Below, piece after piece: positions 35,223-44,137 of a stretch of 64,000 nt of DNA. The number at the start of each line of letters is the position of its first letter. The stretch's first letter is position 1. The DNA is from Hymenobacter fodinae (GTDB taxonomy: Bacteria > Bacteroidota > Bacteroidia > Cytophagales > Hymenobacteraceae): assembly GCF_004745825.1 (NCBI RefSeq), contig NZ_SRLA01000005.1:315106-379105 (forward strand), given 5' to 3'. The translations under genes were made by a program, and so were the position numbers. Under the pieces are notes generated by a model. It made no database searches and was not told the origin of the DNA. It saw only the letters and a program-made list of their open reading frames with translations.

Positions 35223-36182
35223 ATGTCTGTTTCCGAACCTACCTTTTTTCCCACCGCCAGCGCGGCTCCCACCTTTCGCCATAGCGTAGAGGCCTGGATG
35301 CGCCAGTTTCAGGATTGGCTGTGCCAGCAGATTGAAGCGGCCGATGGCCTAGGCCAGTTCCAGGAGGACGCCTGGCAGCACCACAGTGGCGGCGGAGGCC
35401 GCAGCCGCGTTCTGACGAACGGCCACGTTATCGAAAAAGGTGGCGTTAACTTCTCAGCAGTGGAAGGGACCATGAGCGAGCAGGCCGCCCGCGTGCTGCT
35501 AATGCCCAACCCCCAGTACTTCGCCACCGGCGTTTCGGTAGTGCAGCACCCGCGCAGCCCCCGCGTGCCAATTTCGCACATGAACGTGCGCTACTTTGAA
35601 GCGGGCAACGGTGAAGCTTGGTTTGGAGGTGGCCTAGACCTGACTCCTATTTACGTGGATGAGGCGCAGGCACGCTGGTTTCATGAGCAGATTGCGGAAG
35701 TCTGCGCCCAGCACGACGCCATGTACTACACACGCTTCAAGGAGTGGGCCGACGAGTATTTCTTCCTGCCTCACCGCCAGGAAACCCGCGGGGTGGGTGG
35801 TATTTTCTTCGACCGCCTCACGGTAGGTAAAGACGGCGACCGAGATAGTCTGTTTGCATTTGTGCGGGCCGTGGGGGAAGTCTATGGCCGCACCTATACG
35901 CACTTAATGCGCCAGAACGCCACCCTTCCCTTCACCGAGCGCGAAAAGCAGTGGCAACTCGTCCGCCGCGGGCGCTATGCCGAGTTCAACCTCGCCATCG
36001 ACCGGGGCACCCGCTTCGGCCTCGAAACCGGCGGCCGCACCGAAAGCATTCTGATGAGTCTGCCACCCCAAGCTGAGTGGCACTATAACCTCCAACCCGA
36101 GCCCGGCTCGCCCGAAGCCGCCACCCAGCAGTGGCTGCGCAAGGGCATTGACTGGGTGCCTGCCCCGTCTGTTCCCTCTTGA
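35223..36182 (+). CDS. hemF: Oxygen-dependent coproporphyrinogen III oxidase
   Basis: A 319-residue enzyme that converts coproporphyrinogen III to protoporphyrinogen IX with O2 in haem synthesis. Conserved blocks run from GGRSRVLTNGHVIEKGGVNFSAVEG through RVPISHMNVRYFEA and WFGGGLDLTPIYVDE to GVGGIFFDRL and VRRGRYAEFNLAIDRGTRFGL. The frame opens further upstream, but ATG 35223 (MSVSEPTFF) gives the right length. Its stop codon overlaps the start of the PAP2 gene (TTGA at 36179-36182), so the two genes are translationally coupled. The organism is therefore able to make haem aerobically. Confidence 0.96.
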   Translation: MSVSEPTFFPTASAAPTFRHSVEAWMRQFQDWLCQQIEAADGLGQFQEDAWQHHSGGGGRSRVLTNGHVIEKGGVNFSAVEGTMSEQAARVLLMPNPQYFATGVSVVQHPRSPRVPISHMNVRYFEAGNGEAWFGGGLDLTPIYVDEAQARWFHEQIAEVCAQHDAMYYTRFKEWADEYFFLPHRQETRGVGGIFFDRLTVGKDGDRDSLFAFVRAVGEVYGRTYTHLMRQNATLPFTEREKQWQLVRRGRYAEFNLAIDRGTRFGLETGGRTESILMSLPPQAEWHYNLQPEPGSPEAATQQWLRKGIDWVPAPSVPS

Positions 36183-36757
36183 TCGAATATCTGCAAGCTC
36201 TCGACCGTCACCTGCTGGTGGCGGCCAACACCCACCACACGCGCACCCTCGACGCCTGGATGATTTTCTTCTCCGAGCGCTTGGTATGGTTTCCGGCGTA
36301 TTTCGTACTGATCGTAATGCTTGGCTACCTCTACCGGCGCCGGGCCTTCCTGCTGCTGCCATTGCTGGGCCTGAGTGTTGCCCTGGCAGATATCATTTCC
36401 AGCCGCTTCTTCAAGCCGTACTTTGCCCGTTTGCGCCCCTGCCACGATCCGCAGCTCTCCGCCGTGCTGAACTTGGCAAACGGGTGCGGCGGGCAGTTTG
36501 GCTTTATCTCCTCACATGCGGCCAATGCCTTTGCGCTGGCAGTATTTATTGCTCTGGTGCTACCCCATCGGTACCGCTTGGCTAAACTGCTGCTGTTTCT
36601 CTGGGCAGCTATTGTCAGCTATAGCCGCATGTACCTGGCCGCTCACTTCCCTTCCGATGTGCTGGCCGGAGCCATGCTCGGGAGCTTGCTAGCGTGGGGC
36701 TGCGCCGTGCTCTTTAGAAAGGGCGCAGAGTATTGGTGGCCTTCGGTAGTGGCCTAG
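36179..36757 (+). CDS. PAP2-family phosphatase, membrane
   Basis: A 192-residue membrane protein with five to six helices and the three PAP2 phosphatase motifs: KPYFARLRP (residues ~79-87, motif KxxxxxxRP), FISSHAANAFAL (motif 2, SSHA in place of PSGH), and SYSRMYLAAHFPSDVLAG (motif 3, with catalytic His and Asp). It likely dephosphorylates a lipid such as undecaprenyl pyrophosphate or phosphatidic acid. It starts at TTG 36179, overlapping the hemF stop by three bases. The stop codon TAG is the last three bases of a GTGGCCTAG motif. Confidence 0.9.
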   Translation: MIEYLQALDRHLLVAANTHHTRTLDAWMIFFSERLVWFPAYFVLIVMLGYLYRRRAFLLLPLLGLSVALADIISSRFFKPYFARLRPCHDPQLSAVLNLANGCGGQFGFISSHAANAFALAVFIALVLPHRYRLAKLLLFLWAAIVSYSRMYLAAHFPSDVLAGAMLGSLLAWGCAVLFRKGAEYWWPSVVA

Positions 36758-36785
36758 CGGCACAGCATTTTCCACGGTAGCATTA

Positions 36786-36825
36786 AAACAGCAACGGCCC
36801 CGGGTTACCGGGGCCGTTGCTGTTT
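36786..36825. terminator. Bidirectional terminator after the PAP2 gene
   Basis: Bases 36786-36803 pair perfectly (18 bp) with 36808-36825 around GTTA. It lies between the PAP2 gene and a convergent small gene. Confidence 0.85.
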
Positions 36826-36839
36826 GGTAGGCAGGCTTA

Positions 36840-37052
36840 CTATTTCTTTTTGCTGGAAGCAGCCGCGCGGCTGCCGGTATGGCCGTCGCCCCGGTCTCCT
36901 TGGCCGGGCTTACTGGTTACTTTGGAGTTCACCCGGTCGTCACCGGAGAGAGAGCGGTGTATGTCGACGGAACTGGTAAACTTCCCGTCTTTATCGCGGC
37001 GCACGTAGCGCTTATCGCCTGGGTTGGGTTCTATTAATTGGCGTTTAGACAT
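36840..37052 (-). CDS. Small conserved hypothetical protein
   Basis: A 70-residue, highly charged and probably disordered protein: MSKRQLIEPNPGDKRYVRRDKDGKF at the start, SLSGDDRVNSKVTSKPGQGDRGD in the middle and a basic SSKKK tail. Very similar short proteins are widespread and unnamed; I recall no function. The ATG start is clear. It lies between ribE and the PAP2 terminator, on the same strand as ribE but 75 bases downstream of it. Confidence 0.8.
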   Translation of the reverse strand: MSKRQLIEPNPGDKRYVRRDKDGKFTSSVDIHRSLSGDDRVNSKVTSKPGQGDRGDGHTGSRAAASSKKK

Positions 37053-37126
37053 AGCTCAGGTGCAGTTTGATGGATATTTCTGCTACGCAGCTTACTCCCA
37101 ACGCGTTGCCCAGGCCTTTGCGCTTG

Positions 37127-37717
37127 TTACCGGCCTAACAGCTTTGCCACATACTTCCCCACAATATCAAACTCCAGATTTACTTGGTCGCCGGGCTGGA
37201 GGTCTTGGAACGTGGTGTGCTCATAGGTGTACGGAATAATAGCCACTGAAAACCCGTCATCGGTACTGTTAAAGCACGTCAGGCTGGTACCATTGATACA
37301 GATTGAGCCCTTTTCCACGGTTACGCGGCCGGGGCCAGCCTCGTGGCGGAACCGGTACAGCCAGGAGCCGTTCTGGTCTTCCACCGACTCACACACGGCC
37401 GTCAAATCCACGTGGCCCTGCACAATATGACCGTCAAAACGACCATTAGCGGCAAGGCACCGCTCTAAGTTTACGCGGCGTCCCAGCTGCCATGAGTTCA
37501 GGTTTGTCTTCTGGAGGGTTTCGTCAATGGCGGTTACTACGTGCGTATTGGCGTGCCCATCCACCGCCACCACGGTCAGGCACACCCCATCATGCGCTAC
37601 GCTTTGGTCGATTTTTAGCTCTTGCGCAAACGTCGAGGCGACGGTGAAATGAATGTTGGTGCCCTCGCGGCGCACATCCTGGATGGTACCCAGGGTTTCT
37701 ATGATTCCAGTGAACAT
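37127..37717 (-). CDS. ribE: Riboflavin synthase alpha chain
   Basis: A 196-residue enzyme that dismutates two 6,7-dimethyl-8-ribityllumazines into riboflavin. It shows the two tandem lumazine-binding domains: MFTGIIETLGTIQDVRREG ... VAHDGVCLTVVAVD (first) and FDGHIVQGHVDLTAVCESV ... KGSICINGTSLTCFN (second). ATG 37717 gives the universal MFTGI start, so the open frame to 37765 is not used. The other rib genes are not nearby. The gene reads away from the sugar transferase. Confidence 0.96.
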   Translation of the reverse strand: MFTGIIETLGTIQDVRREGTNIHFTVASTFAQELKIDQSVAHDGVCLTVVAVDGHANTHVVTAIDETLQKTNLNSWQLGRRVNLERCLAANGRFDGHIVQGHVDLTAVCESVEDQNGSWLYRFRHEAGPGRVTVEKGSICINGTSLTCFNSTDDGFSVAIIPYTYEHTTFQDLQPGDQVNLEFDIVGKYVAKLLGR

Positions 37718-37821
37718 ATTCTCAGTGAGAGATGAAGTAGTACAATCAACAAGTACGGAGCCCATTTGGTAGCTCCGCGCCAGGAATATTCTTCCCGTAC
37801 GGTGCCACGGCGCGTGAACAC

Positions 37822-39240
37822 CTATTTGCCTCGGCCTTCTATGATGATTTTGAGGGTGTAGAGCAGCACCCGGAAGTCCATGGACAGGCTCATATTCTCG
37901 ATGTAGAGGATATCAAACTTGAGCCGCTCCACCATTTGGGCTACCGTTTCAGCATAGCCGTATTTCACCTGGCCTAGACTGGTAAGTCCGGGCCGCACCC
38001 GATGCAAGTGGCGGTAATGAGGCGCCACGCGCATAATCTGGTCGATGAAGAACTGGCGCTCGGGGCGCGGGCCCACGATGCTCATGTCGCCCTTTATGAC
38101 GTTCCAGAACTGGGGCAGCTCATCAAGGCGCACTTTGCGCATAAACTTTCCCCATGGGGTGATGCGAGGATCATGGTCGGAGCTGAGCGCGGGCCCCATT
38201 TTCTCGGCATCCACGTACATCGACCGAAACTTATAGATGCGAAACGGGTGGCCATACCGCCCGATACGTTCCTGCGAGTAAAAAACAGGCCCCGGCGAAG
38301 AGAGCTTCACCATAATGGCCGTAACCAGGTACACCGGCCAGGCCAGCAGCAGAAATAGCATGGAGGCCATTACATCTACCGCCCGCTTCGAGACCTGCTG
38401 CCAAACGGGCAACAAATCCTGCTTGATTTCAATCAGGGGCGTGCCGAACACGTGGGTTACTTTCACCGAGCCCAGCAGCATCTGGTAGAGGTCGGGCAGG
38501 ATGCTCACGCGCGAGGGAGTGCCTTCCAGCAGGGCCAGAATTTCTTCGGTAAGACGATGTTCCGCGGGCTCAATGGCAATAATAACCTGCTCGATGTGCA
38601 TGGCCCGTATGAGGGCCGGCAGGCGCCGGTAGGTGCCCCGGGCCGGAAGCTCAGCGGCCAACCCCGGGTCTACGGTTTCGCTGGTGGGCACAAATCCCAC
38701 GATCTTCAGCCCCAGGTGCCGACCCGTGCGCCGCAGTTCGTAGTAGGTATCGCGGGCCAGGGCATTGGAGCCAACCAGCAGCGTGCTAAAGCTAATTACC
38801 CCACCCCGCACCAGGCGCTGCACGCTCGTTACGGCCCAGGTACGCAGCACCGCCGTCACGGAAAAATGAATCAGGAAGTACGCCGGAAATGTGAGGTAGT
38901 AGGCCTGGTAGTTTCGCACCCCTTCATCGTCGAGCAGCAGGGCGAAGAAAATAACTACGGCCCCTAGAAAGGATACCCGGCCCAGTCGGATGATTTCGGC
39001 CAGGCGTGACTTGCGAAAAATATCGCGGTACTCGCCAATGAGCGCGTAGAGAGTGGTCCAGAACGTGGCAATCATCAGGGCCGAGCCCGTCAGAAAGAAA
39101 AGTGCGCCCTCGGTGAAGTGATACGTTTCCGTAATTTCCTGAAGCAGGTACTTACGCACTAAGAAAAAGCAGACCCACGCCAATAAAGCGGCCAGAAAAT
39201 CGGCAGCTATCAGCTTCAGTTTTTGGAAGGTGCGGATCAA
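37822..39240 (-). CDS. Polyprenyl-phosphate sugar-1-phosphate transferase (WcaJ/EpsL-type)
   Basis: A 472-residue membrane enzyme that starts exopolysaccharide synthesis by moving a sugar-phosphate from a UDP-sugar to undecaprenyl phosphate. Four N-terminal membrane helices (~10-125) precede a nucleotide-binding-like CoA/Rossmann domain (~130-260), and a fifth helix precedes the C-terminal bacterial sugar transferase domain (~285-470): KRAVDVMASMLFLLLAWPVYL, GPVFYSQERIGRYGHPFRIYKFRSM, RKVRLDELPQFWNVIKGDMSIVGPRPE. No glycosyltransferases or polymerase genes flank it. The start is a TTG at 39240; no better start is visible upstream. Confidence 0.93.
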   Translation of the reverse strand: MIRTFQKLKLIAADFLAALLAWVCFFLVRKYLLQEITETYHFTEGALFFLTGSALMIATFWTTLYALIGEYRDIFRKSRLAEIIRLGRVSFLGAVVIFFALLLDDEGVRNYQAYYLTFPAYFLIHFSVTAVLRTWAVTSVQRLVRGGVISFSTLLVGSNALARDTYYELRRTGRHLGLKIVGFVPTSETVDPGLAAELPARGTYRRLPALIRAMHIEQVIIAIEPAEHRLTEEILALLEGTPSRVSILPDLYQMLLGSVKVTHVFGTPLIEIKQDLLPVWQQVSKRAVDVMASMLFLLLAWPVYLVTAIMVKLSSPGPVFYSQERIGRYGHPFRIYKFRSMYVDAEKMGPALSSDHDPRITPWGKFMRKVRLDELPQFWNVIKGDMSIVGPRPERQFFIDQIMRVAPHYRHLHRVRPGLTSLGQVKYGYAETVAQMVERLKFDILYIENMSLSMDFRVLLYTLKIIIEGRGK

Positions 39241-39429
39241 GAGGGAACTGGCTGACTGGTTAGGAGGTGAGGAAGGGCGGTTTTATGGTCACGAAGCCGT
39301 AGTTTCGTGCTTTATTTCGGCTTTACAAGCTCTTTCGGGCCTGTTTTATAGCCGAGCAAAGGTAGGGATTAGCCGCATTTCACAGAAAGGTCTGGTTTGC
39401 GGGAGGCTCCTACCGCCTTCCTTACGCTC

Positions 39430-40083
39430 ATGCACACTGACAGCTACCGGCACCGTGGCCTGCGCCGCACCCTCGTGGAAGAGCTACGCCGCAAAGGCAT
39501 CCGCGATGAGCGCGTGCTGGCGGCCATTGGCACCGTACCGCGGCACCTGTTTTTCGACCCGGCCTTTCAGGCCCATGCCTACCAAGATAAGGCCTTTCCG
39601 ATTGGTGAGGGCCAAACCATATCCCAGCCCTACACGGTGGCCTACCAAACCGAGTTGCTGCGCCTTCGGCCCCACGACCGGGTGCTGGAAATTGGTACCG
39701 GCTCGGGTTATCAGTGCTGCGTATTGTTGGAGCTGACCCCGCAGGTGTTTAGTATTGAGTACCAGCCCGTATTGTTTGAGCGTACCCGCAAGCGGCTGGC
39801 TGCCTTGCACCGCGCCGCGCATTTATTCTGCGGCGACGGTTCACTAGGCCTCCCCCAGTACGCGCCCTTTGATAAGATACTGGTGACGGCAGGCTCCCCC
39901 ACTATTCCGCGGCCCTTGCTACGCCAGCTGCGGGTGGGGGGCGCCTTGGTAATTCCCGTTGGCGATGCTCACACCCAGCGCATGATGCGCGTGGTGCGGG
40001 AAAGTGAGGAAGAATTTTCGAGGGAGGTTTTCGAGGAGTTCCGCTTTGTGCCGCTGCTAGGCCAGGCCGGCTGGAACGAATAA
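39430..40083 (+). CDS. pcm: Protein-L-isoaspartate O-methyltransferase
   Basis: A 217-residue AdoMet-dependent repair enzyme that methylates L-isoaspartyl residues in aged proteins. ATG 39430 gives MHTDSYRHRGLRRTLVEELRRKGIRDERVLAAIGTVPRHLF, the family's usual N-terminus. The AdoMet motif I (VLEIGTGSGYQCCVLLEL, ~88-105), the preceding GEGQTISQPYTVAYQTELL loop, and PFDKILVTAGSPTIPRPLLRQLRVGGALVIPVG are clear. It is divergent from the sugar transferase gene and apparently monocistronic. Confidence 0.95.
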   Translation: MHTDSYRHRGLRRTLVEELRRKGIRDERVLAAIGTVPRHLFFDPAFQAHAYQDKAFPIGEGQTISQPYTVAYQTELLRLRPHDRVLEIGTGSGYQCCVLLELTPQVFSIEYQPVLFERTRKRLAALHRAAHLFCGDGSLGLPQYAPFDKILVTAGSPTIPRPLLRQLRVGGALVIPVGDAHTQRMMRVVRESEEEFSREVFEEFRFVPLLGQAGWNE

Positions 40084-40156
40084 CCTCTTAGCCAGCAGGG
40101 GTTTTCACTCAAAGGCCTATATTGTCTGCATTAGTTAGACTTTATAGTATCAGCTT

Positions 40157-41216
40157 GTGAAATTACCTCTCCTCCTACTGGCTCTTCTGAGCGGTTCAAC
40201 CTCCCTCACGCAGGCGCAAACCAAGACTGTCTGCCAGGTTGAGGGCAATATAAAGGGCTTAGGCAACCAAGCTGTTGTGGTTTTCTATGATTGGAAAGGC
40301 CAGCAGCGCCGCGATACGGTGCACGCCCACAATGACCAATTCAGCTACACTGCCCGCCCCAGCGATGATGGGCAGTTCAACCTCAAGATCATTCCGAGTC
40401 GTTTTACTCCCGTTTGGTTCGAGGCCGGACAGGTGACGGTAGCCGGCAACATAGCTGAGCCATCTGAGCTCACCGTTACGGGGACTCCCGAAAACACGCT
40501 TAGCACGCAGTACAACCAGCAGATAGAGTGGAAATTTGAACACCGTGCCAAGGGCAACCCCGATTCTATAGCGACTCTTGGCAAGCTGCTAGGCCAGGCA
40601 ACCCGAGCATTTATAACCGCGCACCCCAAGGCGCGTACCAGCGCCGACCTGCTGTATCAGCAGGCAAAGTTTCACCACGACAGGCCCGTGGGTGAGTATG
40701 AGAAATTATTCCGGAATCTTTCCCCCCGCTGTGCAGGCCAGTGCACAAGGCCAAGCCGTGGCGCGTCGCCTGGCGGTGTTGCGCAAGCAGCCGCAGGTAG
40801 GCCACCCGCTCCCACTTTTCAGCATGCCCGATACCGCCGGTGTGGCTGTTTCGCTGGCTCGTTTTCGGGGGCAGTACGTGTTGCTTGATTTCTGGGGCCA
40901 CTGGTGCGGCCCTTGCATCAGCTCCATGCCTCACCTTAAGCAGTTGCAAACCCAGTATGCCCAGCGCCTGGCCATTGTGGGTATTGGCATGGAAGCAGCG
41001 CAGGACAAGCCGCTCTGGTTGAAAGCTATTCGCAAACACCAACTTACTTGGACCCAGCTCTCAGAGCTGAAGGCTGATAAAGGGGTAATTGAACAGTTAA
41101 ATGTAGAGCAGTTTCCCACCTATATGCTGCTTGACAAAGAAGGCAACCTCTTGGTAATGACCTCGTCTATTGGTCCGGTTGAGGAAAAGCTGAAAAGTCT
41201 GTTGGCCCGCCCGTAG
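40157..41216 (+). pseudogene. TlpA/DUF4369-type thioredoxin protein, frameshifted at a C6 tract
   Basis: Two overlapping frames make up one TlpA-family protein. From GTG 40157 come a signal peptide (MKLPLLLLALLSGSTSLTQAQ) and a DUF4369-like domain up to residue ~188, where the reading frame leaves homology at EKLFRNLSP. From the other frame the protein continues as AVQASAQGQAVARRLAVLRKQPQVG and then a thioredoxin domain (YVLLDFWGHWCGPCISSMP with the CxxC site, and QFPTYMLLDKEGN). The switch falls at six C residues, 40722-40727; with five, the reading would be continuous (NLSPAVQASAQG). This is either a real indel, a slippery phase-variable tract, or a sequencing error. Two intact TlpA relatives lie at 42791 and 44138. 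Confidence 0.82.
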
Positions 41217-41258
41217 TGCAACGACTGGTAGCATACTGCATGCTGGGCGGCGCGGTGC

Positions 41259-41266
41259 TATCTTTG
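41259..41266 (+). promoter_or_regulatory. Candidate -7 promoter element before the second thioesterase
   Basis: TATCTTTG matches TAnnTTTG exactly and lies 32 bases upstream of the ATG at 41299. No TTG element at the usual distance. Confidence 0.35.
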
Positions 41267-41298
41267 CGCCTCTATTGCCACTCTTACCCTGCCGCCAG

Positions 41299-41817
41299 AT
41301 GCGCAAACAAAAGCCCGTTCAAGAATCCTTCGTAAGCATGACCGAGCTAGTGCTGCCGAACGATACCAATACGCTCAATAACCTAATGGGCGGCCGCATG
41401 ATGCACCTCATGGACATTGCCGCCGCTGTATCGGCGCAACGTCACAGCAACCGCATTGTGGTTACGGCTTCCGTTGATAACGTATCCTTTCGGGAAGGCA
41501 TCCGCTTGGGCAGCGTGGTAACACTAGAAGCAAAAGTAACCCGCGCCTTCAGCTCCTCCATGGAAGTACACATTGACGTGTGGGCAGAGGACATTCCGAG
41601 CGGCACGAAAGTGAAATCCAACGAAGCATTCTTCACCTTTGTCGCGGTTGATCAGTCCGGCCGGCCCATTGACGTACCAGACGCCCTCCCCGAAACGCCC
41701 GTCGAGCAGGAGTTATACGATGGGGCGCTGCGCCGCCGTCAGCTCCGCTTAGTGCTGGCTGGCCGCCTCAAACCATCCGAAGCTACTGAGCTTAAGGCGC
41801 TGTTTGATTTAGCTTAA
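41299..41817 (+). CDS. Acyl-CoA thioesterase, hotdog fold
   Basis: A 172-residue cytoplasmic hotdog-fold acyl-CoA thioesterase, BFIT/BACH-like. It carries the catalytic segment PNDTNTLNNLMGGRMMHLMDIAAAVSAQRHSN, then VVTASVDNVSFREGIRLGSVVTLEAKVTRAFSSSMEVHIDVWAED and AFFTFVAVDQSGRP. A C-terminal helical tail (LRRRQLRLVLAGRLKPSEATELKALF) is longer than in the riboswitch-linked relative at 20861. The start chosen is ATG 41299; the frame opens at 41275. It is likely monocistronic, with the proline-rich unknown gene 70 bases downstream. Confidence 0.93.
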   Translation: MRKQKPVQESFVSMTELVLPNDTNTLNNLMGGRMMHLMDIAAAVSAQRHSNRIVVTASVDNVSFREGIRLGSVVTLEAKVTRAFSSSMEVHIDVWAEDIPSGTKVKSNEAFFTFVAVDQSGRPIDVPDALPETPVEQELYDGALRRRQLRLVLAGRLKPSEATELKALFDLA

Positions 41818-41887
41818 CTGGCCTAGAGGCGTAGGCCACTCCTATTGCTTACTTCTCTTATCTGCCGTTCAGCCCCGCGCCCTCACT

Positions 41888-42712
41888 ATGAATCCTGCCG
41901 CTGACCTTGCCTTTTTTCAGAACCTCTACGATGGGGTTTCACTGTACGTGGTGCCTGAGCCTGCCCCAGCAGGAGTACCCACCGAAGTAACTCCTGCGGC
42001 TCAGGCAGACAGCCCAAGCGCTGTAGCTCCTGCTCCGGTGCCGGCACCAGCACCCATGGTGAGTACTCCACCGGTAGCGGTGCCTGCCCCCGTGGTTAGG
42101 CCAGCTGCCCCACCCGTTCCCGTAAGCCCACCACCCGTGGCGGCTACCAAGCTTCCCTCTCTTGCCTCGCTGCGGGCGCAGCCTACCCCACCACCGCCCG
42201 CAGCCCCGGTTAGCCCCACGCGCGAGCCCGTGGTACCTACGCTGGCCCAGCTGCCAGCCGCTGCCGACGCTCCGGCCGGACGCGTGCAGCCCACGCCTAC
42301 CCAGTCGCCGGTAGCGCATATTCCGTTCTCTACGCTAGGTAGCAATCCTAACGGCCTGATTATTCTGGTACGCCTGCCCGAGGCGGAGTTCCGGAAGCTG
42401 CCGCGCAATGTATTTCTCAACAACATCCTCAAGGCCATTCGCCTCATTGTGGAAGATGTAGTGCTGGTAAATGTAGAGCATCCCAGCTACCCGGTGGCCC
42501 TGTGCAGCCTGCGGCAAACACTTGGGGCGCGGCAGTTCTTAGCGTTTGGTAAAAACCTGCTCGATGTGGCCGTGTACACGACCCAACCCTACGAGCCCGT
42601 GCTGTTGTTTGGCGATACTGCCTTCCTGGGAGCCGGCGAAATCAGCATGCTGGAGTATGATGCCGGCCGCAAAAAACAGCTCTGGCACGCCATGCAACGG
42701 ATGTTCTTGTAG
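41888..42712 (+). CDS. Proline-rich protein with a C-terminal alpha/beta domain of unknown function
   Basis: A 274-residue protein. Residues 1-25 (PAADLAFFQNLYDGVSLYVV) form a short motif. Residues ~26-145 are a Pro/Ala/Val low-complexity linker. The C-terminal ~125 residues are a compact alpha/beta domain: GLIILVRLPEAEFRKLPRN, NNILKAIRLIVEDVVLVNVE, LCSLRQTLGARQFLAFGKNL, VLLFGDTAFLGAGEISMLEYDAGRKKQLWHAMQRMF. By eye it resembles the uracil-DNA-glycosylase-like fold of the DNA polymerase III psi subunit (HolD). That fold comparison is an inference only. No signal peptide or membrane segment; the protein is probably cytoplasmic. Confidence 0.72.
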   Translation: MNPAADLAFFQNLYDGVSLYVVPEPAPAGVPTEVTPAAQADSPSAVAPAPVPAPAPMVSTPPVAVPAPVVRPAAPPVPVSPPPVAATKLPSLASLRAQPTPPPPAAPVSPTREPVVPTLAQLPAAADAPAGRVQPTPTQSPVAHIPFSTLGSNPNGLIILVRLPEAEFRKLPRNVFLNNILKAIRLIVEDVVLVNVEHPSYPVALCSLRQTLGARQFLAFGKNLLDVAVYTTQPYEPVLLFGDTAFLGAGEISMLEYDAGRKKQLWHAMQRMFL

Positions 42713-42725
42713 GTGCATCGTCCAT

Positions 42726-42767
42726 AAAAAAGCCCGGCACCTTGCGTAAGGTGCCGGGCTTTTTTTA
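42726..42767. terminator. Bidirectional terminator between convergent genes
   Basis: AAAAAAGCCCGGCACCTT (42726-42743) pairs perfectly with 42748-42765 around GCGT, an 18-bp stem ending in T7. It serves the proline-rich gene and the convergent TlpA gene. Confidence 0.9.
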
Positions 42768-42790
42768 TCAGTTATACCTACGCTAGGCCA

Positions 42791-43951
42791 CTATTTGAGT
42801 ACCGTCGCCAGCTTAGCAGCTAGAGCATCGCCGCGCAGGTTTTTGCCAATAATGCGGCCCTGGGGGTCAAGCAGGAAGGAAGCCGGAATAGATTTAATAC
42901 CATACGTCTGGCCCGCTGCGCTTTCCCACCCTTTTAGGTCAGACACGTGGGTCCAGGCTAGGCCGTCGGCTTGAATGGCTTTGAGCCACTTGTCACGGTC
43001 CTGGTCGAAGCTGACGCTGTAGATTTCAAAGCCTTTGTCTTTGAACTTGTTGTACGCCTTCACCACGTTGGGATTTTCCTGGCGGCACGGGCGGCACCAT
43101 GAGGCCCAGAAGTCAATCAGCACGTATTTGCCGCGCAGGCTGCTTAGGTTAACAGGCTTGCCATCAGGGGCGGTAAGGTTGATTTCAGGAGCCTGTACCC
43201 CAAGCGCCGTTGCCCGCAGGGGTTCCAGTCGGGCTACTAAGCTCTTCGTGTAACGCGAGTTAGGTTGCGCAGCCTTAAGTTGGGTGGCTACTGAATCGGC
43301 TAGTGTGAAGTTCTCCTCTGGGTTTAGAATGCTCGTCACCACAAAAGCCGACACAATGGACCGCGGATTCTGCCGTACCAGCTGCTGCACCGGCCGCTGG
43401 CTTTTGCTGGCCAACTGCTCCGCCTGCGTTTGTATCACCAGCATCGAGTCGGTGCGGCCGGCCTGCGCGGCTCGGTTGTAGCGCTCTTCTAAACGCGGCA
43501 TGGCCTGCTGCATCTGCTGCTGCCCAGTCTGCAGGGCTTGGTTGATGCGCTGCCACAGTTCCGAGTCGGGAGAGCCTTTTACGGTATACGTTTCGCCAAG
43601 CTTCTGCGCATCGCCTGTCAGCTGCACGCGGGTGTTCGAGCTCAATGCAAGCAGGACTTGGTTTTTGTCGTTGGTCTTTACCTGGTAGATGCCAGCCTCC
43701 GGCACTGTTCCGGAGAACGTAAATTTGCCGTCTTCCGCTACTGTAGCGGTATCACGGGATACAAACTGCGTGTCGCCTAGTTCTGCCAGATAGATCTTGG
43801 AGCCCGCCGAGGCATTCTGTAGCTGGCCATTGATTTGGTAGCTCCCGGCCGCCGAGTCGGCCGCGCCCGTGGTAGGAGTGGTGTTTTTGTTGCAGGCGTT
43901 GACCATGCCTAGCAGGGCGCCCATAAACAGGAAACTCTTCATTTTGTGCAT
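42791..43951 (-). CDS. TlpA/DUF4369 thioredoxin lipoprotein
   Basis: A 386-residue exported lipoprotein (lipobox GMVNAC, residues ~15-20). It has an N-terminal DUF4369 domain (~35-135, YQINGQLQNASAGSKIYLAELG), a helical linker (~140-240) and a C-terminal thioredoxin fold (~245-386) with LSSLRGKYVLIDFWASWCRPCRQEN (CxxC active site) and IPASFLLDPQGRI. TlpA-type proteins reduce or exchange disulfides in the cell envelope, for example in cytochrome maturation. ATG 43951 or ATG 43942 can serve as start; the second gives a cleaner signal peptide. The paralogue at 44138 lies 186 bases upstream on the same strand. Confidence 0.92.
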   Translation of the reverse strand: MHKMKSFLFMGALLGMVNACNKNTTPTTGAADSAAGSYQINGQLQNASAGSKIYLAELGDTQFVSRDTATVAEDGKFTFSGTVPEAGIYQVKTNDKNQVLLALSSNTRVQLTGDAQKLGETYTVKGSPDSELWQRINQALQTGQQQMQQAMPRLEERYNRAAQAGRTDSMLVIQTQAEQLASKSQRPVQQLVRQNPRSIVSAFVVTSILNPEENFTLADSVATQLKAAQPNSRYTKSLVARLEPLRATALGVQAPEINLTAPDGKPVNLSSLRGKYVLIDFWASWCRPCRQENPNVVKAYNKFKDKGFEIYSVSFDQDRDKWLKAIQADGLAWTHVSDLKGWESAAGQTYGIKSIPASFLLDPQGRIIGKNLRGDALAAKLATVLK

Positions 43952-44137
43952 CTTCGGAGGTGCGCGCCAGCTTCGGGCTAGCGTACCGTTTGGCTATAGA
44001 CAAGCATTGAGGTGGCAAGTTGCCAATTTCCCTGCGCATTCTCGGGAAACGAACCAGATTCTGTACTTGCCAGACAGCCTTATCCCCTCCTATACACCTA
44101 AGCTGGCTGCTTCAGTTCCTGCTCCTTGTTTGCGCAA

